From positions 204,811,293 through 204,875,292 of the forward strand of contig NC_064819.1 of assembly GCF_024166365.1 (NCBI RefSeq): a DNA stretch of 64,000 nucleotides, in the 5' to 3' direction. The notes beneath the pieces were generated by a model. It was not told the DNA's origin. It saw only the letters and a program-made list of their open reading frames with translations, and searched no databases. This stretch comes from Elephas maximus indicus. Its lineage: Eukaryota > Chordata > Mammalia > Proboscidea > Elephantidae. The translations under genes were made by a program, and so were the position numbers. Below are positions 21,358-32,672 of the stretch, in pieces; the stretch's first letter is position 1; each line of letters begins with the position of its first letter.

Positions 21358-21561
21358 CTGGGTAGTGCAAACAGTGAACATGCTCCCTTGCTAACTGAAA
21401 GGTTGGAGGTTGAAGTCAACCCAGAGGCACTTCAGAAAAAAAACTCTGACGATCTACTTCCAAAAAATCAGCCATTAAAAACCCTATGGAGCACAGCTCT
21501 ACTCTGACACACCTGGGGTTGCCATGAGTCAAAATCAATTCAGTGGCAACTGGCATTGGTA
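21358..21561 (+). mobile_element. AfroSINE-related SINE, type B
   Basis: Forward copy: head 'gggtagtgcaaacagtgaac', body 'cgatctacttccaaaaaatc' and 'ctatggagcacagctctact', tail 'aattcagtggcaactggca'. It faces the reverse copy 42 bp away. Confidence 0.85.
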
Positions 21562-22979
21562 ACGACTTGGGAAAGACTAAAGACAGTACAGAATAGGAAA
21601 CAACTCAATAATCAGTGTCAGACACCACTGCTCCTTAAATGACTTGGCAATAATCCCCACCATTAGAGATGTGAGTGGATGGTTGCTTATCGCCATCTTT
21701 ATGCCCTGGCCTTACCTGCCTCTGCCCCCGCAGGCCTTCTCCCATCTCTCCTCTTCCTCACCTCAGTTTCAAGTTCCTTCTCTTCCTTCCCAACCTCAAA
21801 AAATTCACCTATCTGGGGCCTTACTCTAGAAACAACCCAGAAGATGTCCAGATTGGAGGCATCTTCCCCTGCTGTGAGAGGACACTTGTTATTCTACACA
21901 GCAGCCCAGCCTTTTTTGTGTTTCTCCCACTCCAGCCAAGCGCTTGAGCCTTGTATGTCAAAGACAGTATTAGTGTGTGTTCCCATAAGAAAGTGAGGTG
22001 ATGTTTTCCATGGATAAATTCTATAATGATTCATATACCGTCAGGTTTTTAAAATTGCAATTATCTCCCTTGCTGGCTGGGCCCCTAAAAAGTCTTCCAG
22101 ATCACTCTGAAGCAGCCTGACTGTCCCTGGACCATGTCTGGAAACCACTGTCTTCCCTTGTGGAAGATCCTTTAAGAAACCCTGTCCATCTTGTGGACTC
22201 CTCCTTACCCCAGGACAGTCTCTCTGCCTTTTGCCCCATGAAGTTTTCTGTAACACCAGCCAAAGAAGCTTTCCTTTTTGTCGGGTCTCTATACTTTGTA
22301 GCTATCAGTATGAAAGCAGTCATCATCAAGCAATAATGGGATTTTGGCATTGGTATATAAGACTCCCCTACTGAGAGAACCTTGAGGGTAGTTCCAAATC
22401 AGGCTCATTGTGGTGACTCTGACATCCAACGTGCTTGGCACAGAGGGGTGTGCTCCATAATGTTTACTGAATGAAGATGGTGTGTGATGATAAGTAGCAG
22501 TTGGATTAGGCAATTAGGAGGTCATTGGTGAGCGTAGTTACTCTAGAAGAAACACTCACTGGGAACAGTTGGCCCTCTAATGCTGCTGCTTATGAGGTAT
22601 GTGTGGGGGGGTTGGGTCTGGTGTTGAAATTCACTGAATTCCATTCTCTGAGCCGAATGTTCTGGTGTGTGTGCATTCTAGTGAGTGTGTGTCAGCCCAG
22701 AGGAAGGGTGCTGTTTACTTACTGGTCTACCCACAGGGTTATGTTTTTGCAATTTGTCTGCTGGAGGAGGCCCTTTGTGAATCACTGAACTATACTGTAT
22801 GTGGTAGCAGAGTCCCTGGCTGCTGTGTCTTTGGTGTAGCTCCCACCTTCTGAGATTGGGATCCATAGTTAGAAGCCTAGTGAGTCATTTCATTCCTCTT
22901 TCATTGTAAAGGGGGAAAACCGATTACAAAATTAGATAAAGGCACTTCAGGAGGGCATCACCACCACTTGTTTGGAAAA
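21562..22979. other. Unrecognised stretch, about 1.4 kb
   Basis: Includes a C/T-rich patch near 21700-21790. Overlapping short open frames exist on both strands but none shows a recognisable motif. A degraded MIR may lie near 22880-22965. Confidence 0.35.
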
Positions 22980-23776
22980 TGTTCAAAGAGCCCTAGATAT
23001 TCCACAGGCTCTTCAAACTCAACATGTGCAAAATAGAAGTCATCATCTCTCCTGGACACACCTGCCTTGCTGTGCATTTCCTTCAATGGGTGTACTTGGT
23101 TGCCCAAGCTTGACACCCTACTGCACTATCACCCCTTTAGCCAGCCCACAAGTCTTACTGGGTTCACCTCAGAAGGTTCATTCTGATCATCTTTCCTCCA
23201 TTCTTTGGCCACTGTCTGCCTCAGTCCATCATACTCTCTTGCCTGTTGACATCTGCTGATAACTCCAGTCCTTCCTAACAAGTCCAGATGCCCTTAAGAT
23301 ATCTTTCAAAAAACAAGACATCATTCCACTGCTTAAAACACTTCGATGTCCCCACTTTACTTTCAGCCACAGGATTAGCCCACACTCTCTAGGCTTGGTT
23401 TACAAGTCCATCACTTCCGTGCCAGCCCCCTATTCTGTTCTCACTGTCAGCTGCACCTACATAGTGCTTTAGTCACAGACAGCTCCCTGAGGGTGCCTCC
23501 ATGAGCCTTTAAGCTTCCTTTGCTTTGCACATGCTATCCCCTGTGCCTGGCATGCCCTTCCCTCCTTGTCTGTCTCCAGATGAATCTGTCTCCAAGTTCC
23601 CTGAGTAGTATATACCTCCACTGTAGCACTTAATGTCCGCATGGAACCGTTTGTTTAACCTCCCCCATGGGCCCTGACTTCATCAAAGGTGATGTTTTAT
23701 TCATTTTTCCATCCCCAGCATCTATCTCAGTGTCTAGCACTTATTTTGTACAAAGTAAGTGTTTGTTAAATTGAAA
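22980..23776 (+). mobile_element. L2 LINE, 3' end
   Basis: Landmarks of L2 follow in order: 'caaactcaacatgtgcaaaa', 'ggttgcccaagcttgacacc', 'cattccactgcttaaaacac', 'ctttgcacatgctatcccct', 'tgtctagcacttattttgta' and the final 'gtaagtgtttgttaaattga'. It is a long, diverged, non-coding copy. Confidence 0.85.
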
Positions 23777-23784
23777 GTCTATCG

Positions 23785-24115
23785 ACATGAACCTCAACAG
23801 CTATACCATGGGACAACACACAACTATTAAGGAGAATGAGCTAGATCCATATATACTGATTATAACTGTAGAGTAATATATATGGTGAACCCCTATTTTT
23901 GTAAGAGAAAAATAACCCTTAACACTTGTTTTTGCTTGTCTGAATGTAGAGAAATGTGTGGAAGGATTCCAAAACAGCAATCTTTGGTTACCCCAGGGAG
24001 CGAGACTGGAGGGAAGAAGGGAAGAGTGATACAATTTTCTTTCTATCTGTATTGTTTGACTTGTCACAAAGAGCTTATATTACTTTTGTAAAACCAATTA
24101 AGAAAAATAAACAAA
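23785..24115 (+). mobile_element. Old L1M 3' end
   Basis: 'cccctatttttgtaagagaa', 'tgtggaaggattccaaaaca', 'ctgtattgtttgacttgtca' and 'attacttttgtaaaacc' followed by an A-rich end match the 3' UTR of old L1M elements. Confidence 0.7.
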
Positions 24116-25164
24116 GCAATGGTTGCTGAATGAGTAAACAGGCTTCAGGAAAGAAGTTTCCAGAATAGGAGGAGCATTGTCACGGTTGTGCATCCCCTAA
24201 GAAGCCCTGATGAAGGAAATAAAAATCCCTAGAACATATAATTAGGGTATTAGTATTCACTTAGTAAAGGATTTTCCTCTTCTGATAGAATTCCCACAGG
24301 CTTCTTTTTAAAAAGGCAACTCCATTAAAGCTCTTTAGCATTTATTTGTTAACAGATCATTGCTGCAGAGCTTGACAGAGGAGTAGGACAGAGAAAGAGA
24401 GAGCCTTAGAAGTTGTTAATTGAAGATCAATCAGGAATGAAGGTAAGTGCCATTAATATTATAATGGAAATTAGCAGGAAAATTATTACACTGAAAAAAA
24501 AATTCAAAGCTGACATTGTTTTTCTGAAGAAATCATTTAGTGAGATCGAGATCACCCAGTGGTTGAGGGCGAGGAGAGGGCACCCAGCTTCCCGGGAGAG
24601 GGAAACACGGAGCGAGGACGCAGAAGCAGACTGGAGAACACTTTCCCCAGTTGCGGCAGGTGTTGTATCCAAATGCTACATCTTGCTAAGAAAGCTCATG
24701 TCCTTTCAGGTGTCTACAGTTAGTCAGAGTAGAAAGGTAGGTGGTAGTGGGCAGAGAAGAAACTTATTAACATCAAAGAATTTTAAAAAACAGGTCAAGT
24801 AGTACATGGCAGTCACCATGAAGAAGAAACACTAAGATAGTTGCATCCACTGGAATGGATGTGGGACTATCTTACACTTTAGTCACTAAAGCAAAGGACA
24901 ATAAGAGCTACTGACTCATCTTTAGTATTTGATATTAAACAAAAGTCAATTGGGCTTACATTGACTTATCATGTACTTGTCATTAAGGGATAATTTAAAA
25001 AGGCTCTTTCTACTAAAAGAAAGGAAATCAATCCACACGCCTCTTGGGCTCCCACCGACAGTTTTTATGCCGTAAAATCAAGTTAAAAATACTAAGTGCA
25101 GTCTTGAAGTTGACAGGAAGAAGACACAGTATACAAATGCATTTATTTCTTCTGGATTCCATAA
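24116..25164. other. Unrecognised stretch, about 1 kb
   Basis: Contains a GC-rich patch at 24540-24660 inside an open frame of 129 codons (24413-24802). No domain or splice structure supports a gene. Confidence 0.35.
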
Positions 25165-25736
25165 AACAAGGTTGGTAGACTTTTACTATAAAGTCAGATA
25201 GTAAATATTTCAGGCTTTGTAGACCAAGAGATAAAATCTAAAATATTGGGTGGTGCAAATGGTTAAGTGCTAGATACTAGCTGAAAGGTTGGTGGTTCGA
25301 ACCAACCCAGAGGGGACTTGGAAGAAAGGCCTGGTGATCTGCTTCTCAAAGGTCACAGCCTTGAAAACCCTACTGAGCAGTTCTACTCTGCACACATCGG
25401 GTCGCCATGAGTCAGAATTAGCTGGACTGGCTGTGAGTCGGAATCTACTTGATGGCAGTGGGTTCGGTTTTTAGTTTGGCAACAAACAAAACAACAAAAC
25501 ATTTAAGAAGAGTGAAAATAAAATGTCCACAATTTTATTCTAGTGACAAAATTTAAAAAATTTTTATTGGCACTAAAATTTGAATTTCGTGTACTTCTCA
25601 TGTGTCATGAAATATTCTTCTTTTGGTATTTTCCAATCATTTAAAAAATGTAAAAAGCATTCTTAGCTTATGAGTCATACAAAAATAGGTGGTGGGCCAG
25701 CTTTGGCTCCTGGGTGACAGTTGGCTGACCCCTGAC
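25165..25736. mobile_element. hAT-type DNA element split by a SINE
   Basis: The left part (25165-25240) reads 'tagtaaatatttcaggcttt'. The right part (25500-25736) ends 'gggccagctttggctcct' and 'ttggctgacccctg', the pattern of an abundant mammalian non-autonomous hAT repeat. The two ends are roughly inverted ('ggttggtagact' against 'gttggctgaccc'). A type B SINE sits between them. The exact family is not assigned. Confidence 0.55.
25248..25473 (+). mobile_element. AfroSINE-related SINE, type B
   Basis: Head 'tgggtggtgcaaatggttaa' with B box 'ggttcgaacca', then 'ggcctggtgatctgcttctc'. The tail is partly duplicated, with two versions of 'gagtcagaatt' and 'gagtcggaatc' 27 bp apart. Confidence 0.9.
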
Positions 25737-25758
25737 ATACAACATTCTTAGTCATGAC

Positions 25759-25935
25759 CAAACAAAAAAAAAAAAAGCCAAACCCACTGCCATCGAGTCA
25801 ATTCGGACTCATAACAACCCTAGAGAACAGAGTAGAGCCAGCCTATAGGGTTTCCAAGGAGCAGCTGGTGGATTCAAACTGCCAACCTTTTGGTTAGCAG
25901 CCAAGCTCTTAACCACTAGGCCACCAGGGCTCCCC
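25759..25935 (-). mobile_element. AfroSINE, short form, with TSD
   Basis: The reverse copy ends 'ggccaccagggctcccc'. It is flanked by the 9-bp direct repeat 'agtcatgac' at 25750-25758 and 25936-25944. Confidence 0.9.
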
Positions 25936-25944
25936 AGTCATGAC

Positions 25945-26454
25945 AGGGGTCATTAATCAGTCAAGGCCCTCCTTGCAGTTGAGCTTGGCCATGACTTCAG
26001 AATTCTCCTCAACACAACACTGCCGCCAGTGATAATCACAAGAAATGAGAAAAGGACAGCCTGTCTGCCACGTAGGGACCATCTCTATAGGTACTGCTCA
26101 AAGAACGTTTAACTTAGACATCAGCTGGTTTCTTCCAGCCCCTTCAGACCTGGGTGTGATTGGCTCAGTCCTCCATTCCCCACCCACAGGAAAGTTAACT
26201 CCAAGATTTTTGTGATCCACAAAGAGCTTGCATGTTTGTGCTCAGGAGCAATTGCTTCTGCTACATTGAGTTGGTTTATGGATTCACTTATCCTTGTTTT
26301 CGTTACTGCCTCAACCTCAATGGGAAATTCAGTTATTTTAATATTTTAAATATTTTTAGCAAGCACACAGACTTTTACTTGGAGATTGGGAGAGACAATG
26401 GTGATTACACCGGCAGTAGTCACAGCTTCTGCTCAGCATTCTTGTTTATATCAT
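25945..26454. other. Unrecognised stretch, 510 bp
   Basis: No gene or repeat recognised. Confidence 0.4.
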
Positions 26455-26670
26455 CGTCATAGCTACCATTTTCAGAGAGCTGGCTTGTTTTGCCAGATGC
26501 TTTTCATGTATTATTTAATCCTTCAACAGTAATTGGAAATAGATTGTTTTACAAAAAAGAAATTGAAGGTTAAAGAGATTGAGCAACTTGCCAATCATAG
26601 GGCAAGTCAGTGGAACCCAGTCAGCAACCCAGAGCCCTTGCCCCTAAACACCACGCAGTTCTCCCTCTAC
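26455..26670 (-). mobile_element. MIR SINE
   Basis: The reverse MIR order is visible: 'tgccagatgcttttcatgta', 'ttatttaatccttcaacagt', 'gaaggttaaagagattgagc' and 'aacttgcc', 'agggcaagtcagtgga', ending near 'agagcccttgcccctaaaca'. Confidence 0.75.
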
Positions 26671-26682
26671 GTATTGTTTTTG

Positions 26683-26886
26683 TTGTTGTTATTGCCATCG
26701 AGTTTATTCTGACTCATGGCTATCCCATGTGTGAAGAGTAGAACTGCTCCATAGGGTTTTCAAGGCTATGACCTTTTGGAAATTGATCAGCAGGCCCATC
26801 TTCCAAGGTGCCTCTGAGTGGGTTTTAACCATCAACCTGTTGGCTAGTAGTCTAGTGTATAACTGTTTGTGCCACCCAGGCACTTC
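26683..26886 (-). mobile_element. AfroSINE-related SINE, type B
   Basis: The reverse copy starts with GTT repeats, has 'aactgctccatagggttttc' and ends 'ctgtttgtgccacccagg'. Confidence 0.9.
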
Positions 26887-28049
26887 TTTAATTGAACATT
26901 TTCATTCTTGAAAAAGCTTTCCCCACATCCTCTTTTGCCAGGCCAGCTTATGGAGTGTTCTGGCTTCTAGCTCTTTCCCGGTTTACCTCCCAGCACATGT
27001 CTTTCTTACCTCTCCTCCAGAATTGCTCTTATAAACTCTCAGTGCTTTGATACAATCATTTAGAGTAAGTCAGCTCATGGAAGCTCACATTCCCGAACTG
27101 AGTTGAAGAAGAAACCTTCTTAGGGAGGTAATAACGTTATATAGAAAACAACCTCATTTGCCCAATTGGACATGGAGAGATAGGACAAGGTCTATAGAAA
27201 AGCTGGAGGAAATAAAGTACATTCAAAAGTTAGAAAGTTGAAGAATTTTATTTTCTTTCTGAAAGAGAAGGGGGCAGAAAAGAGACAAGAAAGGACGAAA
27301 TCAGAGATTGCTGATCAACATGATAGAGTGCCCACAGGACTTTTAAAGAGTTCGTTTTGCATGCAGCCCTTCAGCAAAGTCTTCTACATGCAAAAAGATT
27401 GTATGAGAATATGCGGAAAGTGTGAAATCAAGAAACGAAACATTAAATGAAGAAAACAGGTAAGAAAGAAATGTAACCTGTTTGAGAATTTGAAGAAATT
27501 GTGTAAATGTTACATACTGGGTTTTTGACATTGGATTTTCCACTGGATGTGCTGATTGCATCTAGGTCTTCGGGAACCAGGAGAATGTAAGCAATGAAGT
27601 GAGACTTCTCCCCAGGGAAGAGGACATTTCTATCCGGTTGGTGAGGGCGAGAATGTAGAAAAATAAATGCAGGCAGTGGATGAACTGACGATCGTCAGGA
27701 AATCATATTAGAGAGGGAAGGCATAGTAGTAGGGGTTAGGACTTCAGCATACTTTTGGGGAACACAATTCAATCCATAACAATGACTAAGTTAGAAATGA
27801 AAGAGAAGAACTCCGGGCTTATGGGATGAGTTATTAAAGGGCATCACGAGTGCAGTAGGAGTGTCTGTAATGCAGTCCTTGGTTCCCCCACACCGAAGAG
27901 GAGTCGATATTTACTGAATGAGTCTCTATAGTGCAGTGGAGAGGGCAGGCTGGACGGCAAGGCCCAGGCCCAGGATGGAGTGTAAGAGGAGCAGCATTGG
28001 GACCCCCCTCAAGGCCATGAGTTTCTTGAAAGCTGTGCCTGGGGATTCT
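26887..28049. other. Mostly unrecognised, about 1.2 kb
   Basis: Holds a likely LTR end fragment at 27733-27784. No gene recognised. The frame at 27918-28289 runs into an L2 end and is not considered coding. Confidence 0.35.
27733..27784 (-). mobile_element. MaLR-type LTR end fragment
   Basis: 'ggggttaggacttcagcata' followed by 'ggaacacaattcaatcca' and 'taacaa' matches the edge of MLT1-type LTRs in reverse. The rest of the LTR is absent. Confidence 0.5.
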
Positions 28050-28131
28050 TGTATTTCCAACACTGACGCAGTGTTTGGCACATGGTGGGTCCTTTATAAA
28101 TATTGGTTGATAAATAAAGGAATCACTTGGC
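28050..28131 (+). mobile_element. L2/MIR-type 3' end fragment
   Basis: 'tgtttggcacatggtgggtc' and 'tataaatattggttgataaa' resemble the common L2 terminus. Confidence 0.5.
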
Positions 28132-28569
28132 TGAAGATGGAAGAAGCTCTGCAGCAGAACCAGGAGCTTCGCATTCTGGGTGATTTCATTATACGTGGCA
28201 AGGGTATTTGCGTTCCTTCACAAAGCAAGTCCCAAGTATATGCCAAATACTGCATGTTACAAATATTGTATGAGGCATACTTACCCTAAAAATTTTTCAT
28301 TGTTTATCTGAAACTCAAATGTAACTGGACGTCTGGTATTTTATCTGGCAATCTTACTTAAGACCAAGAAACAGATTTTTAACTCTGCCACCTGAAAAGG
28401 GTCTTTCAACTTGGTCTCAGTCCCAGATTCTAGCCTACCATCTCCACATGTCCCTCAGGGCTGTGATGGAGAGTTTTCCAGTCCCCCAAAATGACTTCTC
28501 ACTTGAGACCCTACCTACCTTCTTTCTACGTACAGAGATCCTTGCCTGTCTGGACAAAATCACAATATC
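28132..28569. other. Unrecognised stretch, 440 bp
   Basis: No gene or repeat recognised. Confidence 0.4.
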
Positions 28570-28775
28570 TGGGCGGTGCAAATGGTTGATGCACTTGGCT
28601 ACTGACCTAATGACTGGAGATGTGAGTCTACCCAGAAGCGCCTTGGAAGAAAGTCTGGTGATCTACTTCCAAAAAACCAGCGACTGAAAACTCAGTGGGC
28701 CACAGTTCTACTCTGACACACGTGGGATCGCAGTGAGTTGGAGTCGACTCCGTGGCAACTGGCGGTGGCGGTGGA
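28570..28775 (+). mobile_element. AfroSINE-related SINE, type B
   Basis: Head 'tgggcggtgcaaatggttga', body 'ctggtgatctacttccaaaa' and 'gggccacagttctactctga', tail 'ggagtcgactccgtggcaac' followed by GGC/GGT repeats. Confidence 0.9.
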
Positions 28776-29410
28776 ACCATAGGATGAGTATACCATTCAC
28801 GCCACAGCGATTGCACATTCTGTCACAGTTCTAGCTGGGCAGCAAAAGGGAGCTTCGGGCTTTTCTATGGGAACACAAAGCTCATCCCCCAAGGACCACA
28901 CTCAAAAATCCAGAGAATAGCGACGCTTCATGAACAGTTGGTAGATATTCAGACTAGAATACATCAATTTATCTCACTTGTCAGAGGATTAAAGAGTCAG
29001 CCAACCATATGACATGCCTAGGAGCTATTTTCAGCTCTGTTTTAACCTGTTGAACTCCGGTTAGCAACTTCTGTATTTTTATCTTATATTTCCTTTGAGG
29101 CAGTGAGTCTATAGGGCAGTGAGGTTAAAAAGAAATAACTAACAACTTTCAAGAAAACAATCTAAAATAAGCACCTGTGTAGTGATTATAAAAATATACA
29201 GATTTCCTTTTCTTCTACTGGTAATTTTGAAGCCCACACGTTTGTGATAGGTTTTGCCCACGATGTGCTTCTAGCTACATACAGTTCTTTTCCATTTAAA
29301 CTTTTAGGTCAGATCTGTTAGACTTCCTCCCTCCCCCACCACATGATCAGTGCAGAATTTCTTCCCTTCTCATGTTGAACCGGAGTGATAATGCTGGTTA
29401 GCCCTTACTT
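28776..29410. other. Unrecognised stretch, 635 bp
   Basis: No gene or repeat recognised. Confidence 0.4.
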
Positions 29411-29570
29411 CATATCTTCTGGGTAATAACCCTCTGGAAAAAGGCCTGGAAAAACTGTTTCCATAAAGATTACAGGCAAGACAACCCTATGGAACTGTTC
29501 TACTCTGTAACCCATTGGGTTGCCATGAGTTGGAATCGACTCAATGGCAGTGGGTTTGGGTTTGGGTAAA
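29411..29570 (+). mobile_element. AfroSINE, headless
   Basis: The forward internal segment 'aaaactgtttccataaagat', body and tail 'ttggaatcgactcaatggca' are present. The tRNA-like head is missing. Confidence 0.85.
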
Positions 29571-29677
29571 AGTGACATATACTGTAACAAAATGAGCCCA
29601 AAGATTAGCTGGGATCCCTAGTCCTGGCTCTTGTACCAGCTTTGGGTGTCAAGACAATGTTTAAAATTATCCCTATG

Positions 29678-29880
29678 GTTGTTGCTAGGTGCCATTGATT
29701 CGATTTCGACTCATAGCAAGCCCATGAGATGGAGTAGAACTGCCCCATAGGGTTTTCTGGGCTATAATATTTAAGGGAACAGATCATCAGGTCTTTCCAC
29801 CGCAGAGCTGCTAGGTGAGTTCACATCGCCAACCTTTCAGTTACTAGCTGAGTGCTAAACCATCATGCCTCCAGGGTGTC
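29678..29880 (-). mobile_element. AfroSINE, long form
   Basis: Reverse copy from 'gttgttgctaggtgccattg' through 'aactgccccatagggttttc' to 'catcatgcctccagggtgtc'. A short direct repeat 'gtccttaat' lies just beyond its head. Confidence 0.85.
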
Positions 29881-29944
29881 CTTAATAGTGTCCTTAATCA
29901 CCTCCTTTTCGTCTTTGTTTAAGTGGGCATAAAATTGTGAGTTC

Positions 29945-30012
29945 TTCAATAGATCGTAAACTCAAGGAGGGCAAGGTTGCATGTGGTAGACAATAAACGT
30001 TTGTTGAAATAA
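29945..30012 (+). mobile_element. L2-type 3' end fragment
   Basis: 'cgtaaactcaaggagggcaa' and 'caataaacgtttgttgaaat' resemble the end of L2. Short and uncertain. Confidence 0.45.
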
Positions 30013-30931
30013 TACAAGAACTATGATAATGTCATTGGTGAGGCTCGTCACACTTAGAGTTCCTTGTACTGGTTAATCCAGAGCATGCGACTTTCGAGCT
30101 TCCGTTCTACTTACACGTGCTACTGTTCATTTGTGGTGTAAGGGGAACTCATCTGACCAGATGTCAAATTAATGGCTCCCTGTCTTCCACAGACACAAGG
30201 CCTTTCAGGAGTGCATCCTGCACACTTCTAGGCACGAGGCCTGTCACTTCCATGTGGTCTCCACCTGCCCCGCTCTAGGTTTGTGACGGAGACCGATGGT
30301 AAATACAGTGGCAATAATGAGGCTGCCCAGCTGTCATTCTCCAGCCCTCCTTTCAGCAAATACTTGACCTCTCCCTGTAAAGGCATGCATCTACATGTTT
30401 CCATAATTTTCTTCAAATTGGGAAGAAAAAATATAATCCACCAAAGATCTTCTGCTACTCTTCTGGGGGTGAATGGGAATCTCAACAACATATCCATTGT
30501 CTGATCTGAGCTCTGCTCTACCAGTCTTTCAGGAAAAGGAAAAAAAAAAAAAACAAGAAAAAAAAAAAAACAACTTTGATCCCTGGGGAGGTGAAGCAGA
30601 AGTTGATCTTCACCATTAAATTTTTTTATAGATAGCAAAGTCCATGCTTCCACCTGCATCCAAAGCACAGAGGCAGCTGGCAGAACAAAGCACCAGAGAA
30701 AAATAGCTGACCAGAATCTCTTAAATTGCCCATGTACAGGTGCAACCTTGTTTTTCATTTCTGTGGCAGCCACCAGTGATTGACAATGTTTCGCCCAGAG
30801 GACTTAACCCTTTTTTTCCCCTAGATGAACCAAAGAGTCAATTTGGATGATTTAAAAAACAATTCCTGCCCTTCTGTACATTCTGGAGAAATTAAACCCG
30901 AACAGATGGGAACAGTGCTTTGAGCCAATAT
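30013..30931. other. Unrecognised stretch with the longest open frame
   Basis: The minus-strand frame 30228-30773 (181 codons) is the longest in the window, but part of it is read from two A runs (30540-30569) as a phenylalanine-rich block. There is no domain, codon signature or splice context. I treat it as chance. Confidence 0.35.
30540..30570. repeat. Two adjacent poly(A) runs
   Basis: Runs of about 14 A separated by 'caag', low complexity. Confidence 0.8.
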
Positions 30932-31252
30932 TTGTTGTTACTAGCTGCCATCAAGTTAGATCCCTGCTCTTGGTGATCCCAGGCACAACTGAAGGAAATG
31001 CTGCTTGGTCCTGCACTATCCCCATGACCCATTAGGGATTGGACCACTGTGGTCCATAAGATTTTCATTGGTTGATTGTTGAAGTAGGTCGCCAGGCCTT
31101 TCATCCTAGTCCATCTTAGTCTGGGAGCTCTGCTGAAACCTGTTCAGCAACACAGCAACACACAAACCCACACTGACAGACGGCTGGTGGCTGTGCGCGA
31201 GGTGCACTGAGTAGGAATCAAACTCAGGTCTCCCATGTGAAAGGCAAGAGAT
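30932..31252 (-). mobile_element. tRNA-Gly-headed SINE with RTE-like tail
   Basis: Reverse copy: tail 'gttgttactagctgccatca', middle 'gattttcattggttgattgt' and 'gaagtaggtcgccaggcctt', then 'cagacggctggtggctgtgc' and a head region 'gtaggaatcaaactcaggtc'. The outermost tRNA part is lost. Confidence 0.8.
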
Positions 31253-31372
31253 CTCAAGCAATTTTACCTTTCATGAAAAAAGGAACAGAATAAGTCCAGA
31301 GAAAAGATATAAAAAATTATCACTAGGCCTCTCTAGCTTTATTGTCAAGATTGAGGCACTTCATTTTTATTT

Positions 31373-31760
31373 ATGTTGTTATTGGTTGACCTTGAGTTGC
31401 CTACAACTCACAGTGACCCCATGTATAACAGAACAAAATGTTGTCCAGTCCTGCACCCTCTTCTTGATCATTGGTATACCTGAGTCCATTGTTGTGGCCA
31501 CTGTGCATTTTGACTGCCTACAACTTATGGGGCTTATCTTCTAGCACTATATCAGACAATATGCTATTGTGATCCATAGGGTTTTCATGGGTCAATTTTT
31601 TGAAGTAGATCACCAGGCCTTTCTTTCTAGCCTATCTTAGTCTGGAAGTTCCAAGGAAACCTGTCCACCACGGGTGACTCTGCTGGTATTTGAAATACCA
31701 GTAGCACAGCAACATGCAAGCCACCCGAGTATGACAAACTGACAGACAGGTGGTGGTTTT
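31373..31760 (-). mobile_element. tRNA-Gly-type SINE, long variant
   Basis: Reverse copy, longer than its relatives. It contains 'gtccagtcctgcaccctctt' and 'tacctgagtccattgttgtg', which also occur in the RTE LINE tail region (the same words in reverse lie at about 6600-6660). It therefore links the SINE body to the RTE. The head beyond 'gacagacaggtggtgg' is missing. Confidence 0.75.
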
Positions 31761-32395
31761 TATCTATAGATTCCCAAATAGAGATAGCATGTAGCAAACC
31801 CTCCTCTGGAATGGGAGTGACATTAAGCATTGGACTATCTGGGTGAAACAACCTGACCTATAAAACCAATTCTTGGTTGGCCTCAGCTGTTGCCCCATCA
31901 ATATTCGACAAGCTAATTTAGAGGGTAAGTGAGCAGCAGAGAGGAGATGCTATCATGCTGCTCCGTTTTGAAACTTCCAAAGACTGTATGTAAACTGGGC
32001 AGCCTAACTGGTCCAGTGGTTTGTCCCCCCTCTCCCCCACCTCCTCCCAGACTCCCACTGTGTCTCACCTGGGGTTACTCTTCTTAGTTGTGCACAAGGA
32101 CAGCAACGACTTAGGGAGTCTCCTTGGAGGGGCTGAATTTGTGTGGAGTCCACACAGACAGACCACCTGCTTCATGCTCACTCCTGCAGTCTTCAGGGAG
32201 TGTTCATGGCAGGATGAATTGAGGGATCACACAGGGGTGAAGGCAATCTTTGATGCTAACAAGGAAATAAGCAAAAACCATGAGTGTTGTACAAAGAGCT
32301 CTCAGAACCAGCACAAAAGTTGGATATTTGGAAACATGGAATTACCTTCTAAATGGTGGCCCTTCCTAGTGATAGAAGGCCAGTTTGTTGCCTCG
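31761..32395. other. Unrecognised stretch, 635 bp
   Basis: No repeat or exon recognised. The 136-codon frame at 32021-32431 runs into a SINE and has no motif. Confidence 0.4.
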
Positions 32396-32529
32396 GATTG
32401 TTGTTGTCTGGTGCTGTTGAGTCAATTTTGACTCATAGTCACCCCGTGTGACAAAGTAGAGCTGCCCCATAGGCTTTCCTAGGCTGTAATCTTTACGGAG
32501 CACGTAACCATTGTGCCATCAGGGCTCCT
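32396..32529 (-). mobile_element. AfroSINE, internally deleted
   Basis: The reverse copy has a tail 'gctgttgagtcaattttgac', a body, then jumps from 'gtaatctttacggagca' to the head 'gtaaccattgtgccatcagg'. Confidence 0.85.
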
Positions 32530-32541
32530 TCTACCGCAGAT

Positions 32542-32672
32542 TGTTGTTGTGTGATGTCAAGCCGACTCTGACTCATAGTGACCCTATAGAACAGAGTAAA
32601 ACTGCCCCTTAGGGCTTCCTGGGCAGTGATCTTTATTGGAGCAGATTGCCAGGACTTTCCTGCCACAGAGTT
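32542..32672 (-). mobile_element. AfroSINE, headless
   Basis: Second reverse copy in tandem: tail 'gatgtcaagccgactctgac', body 'cctatagaacagagtaaaac', internal segment to 'ctgccacagagtta'. The head is missing. Confidence 0.85.

Noticed and set aside
24413-24802. 129-codon frame, plus strand
   Set aside because: No domain or codon signature is visible and no splice sites fit the boundaries. The GC-rich patch alone is not enough.
27918-28289. 123-codon frame, plus strand
   Set aside because: It overlaps an L2/MIR-type end and has no motif.
30228-30773. Longest open frame in the window, 181 codons, minus strand
   Set aside because: It includes phenylalanine-rich blocks read from poly(A) runs. 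There is no recognisable domain, no conserved motif and no splice context.
31681-31700. Palindrome 'ggtatttgaaatacc' as an operator
   Set aside because: It is a single short palindrome inside a SINE, with no supporting context.
32021-32431. 136-codon frame, plus strand
   Set aside because: It ends inside an AfroSINE and shows no family features.
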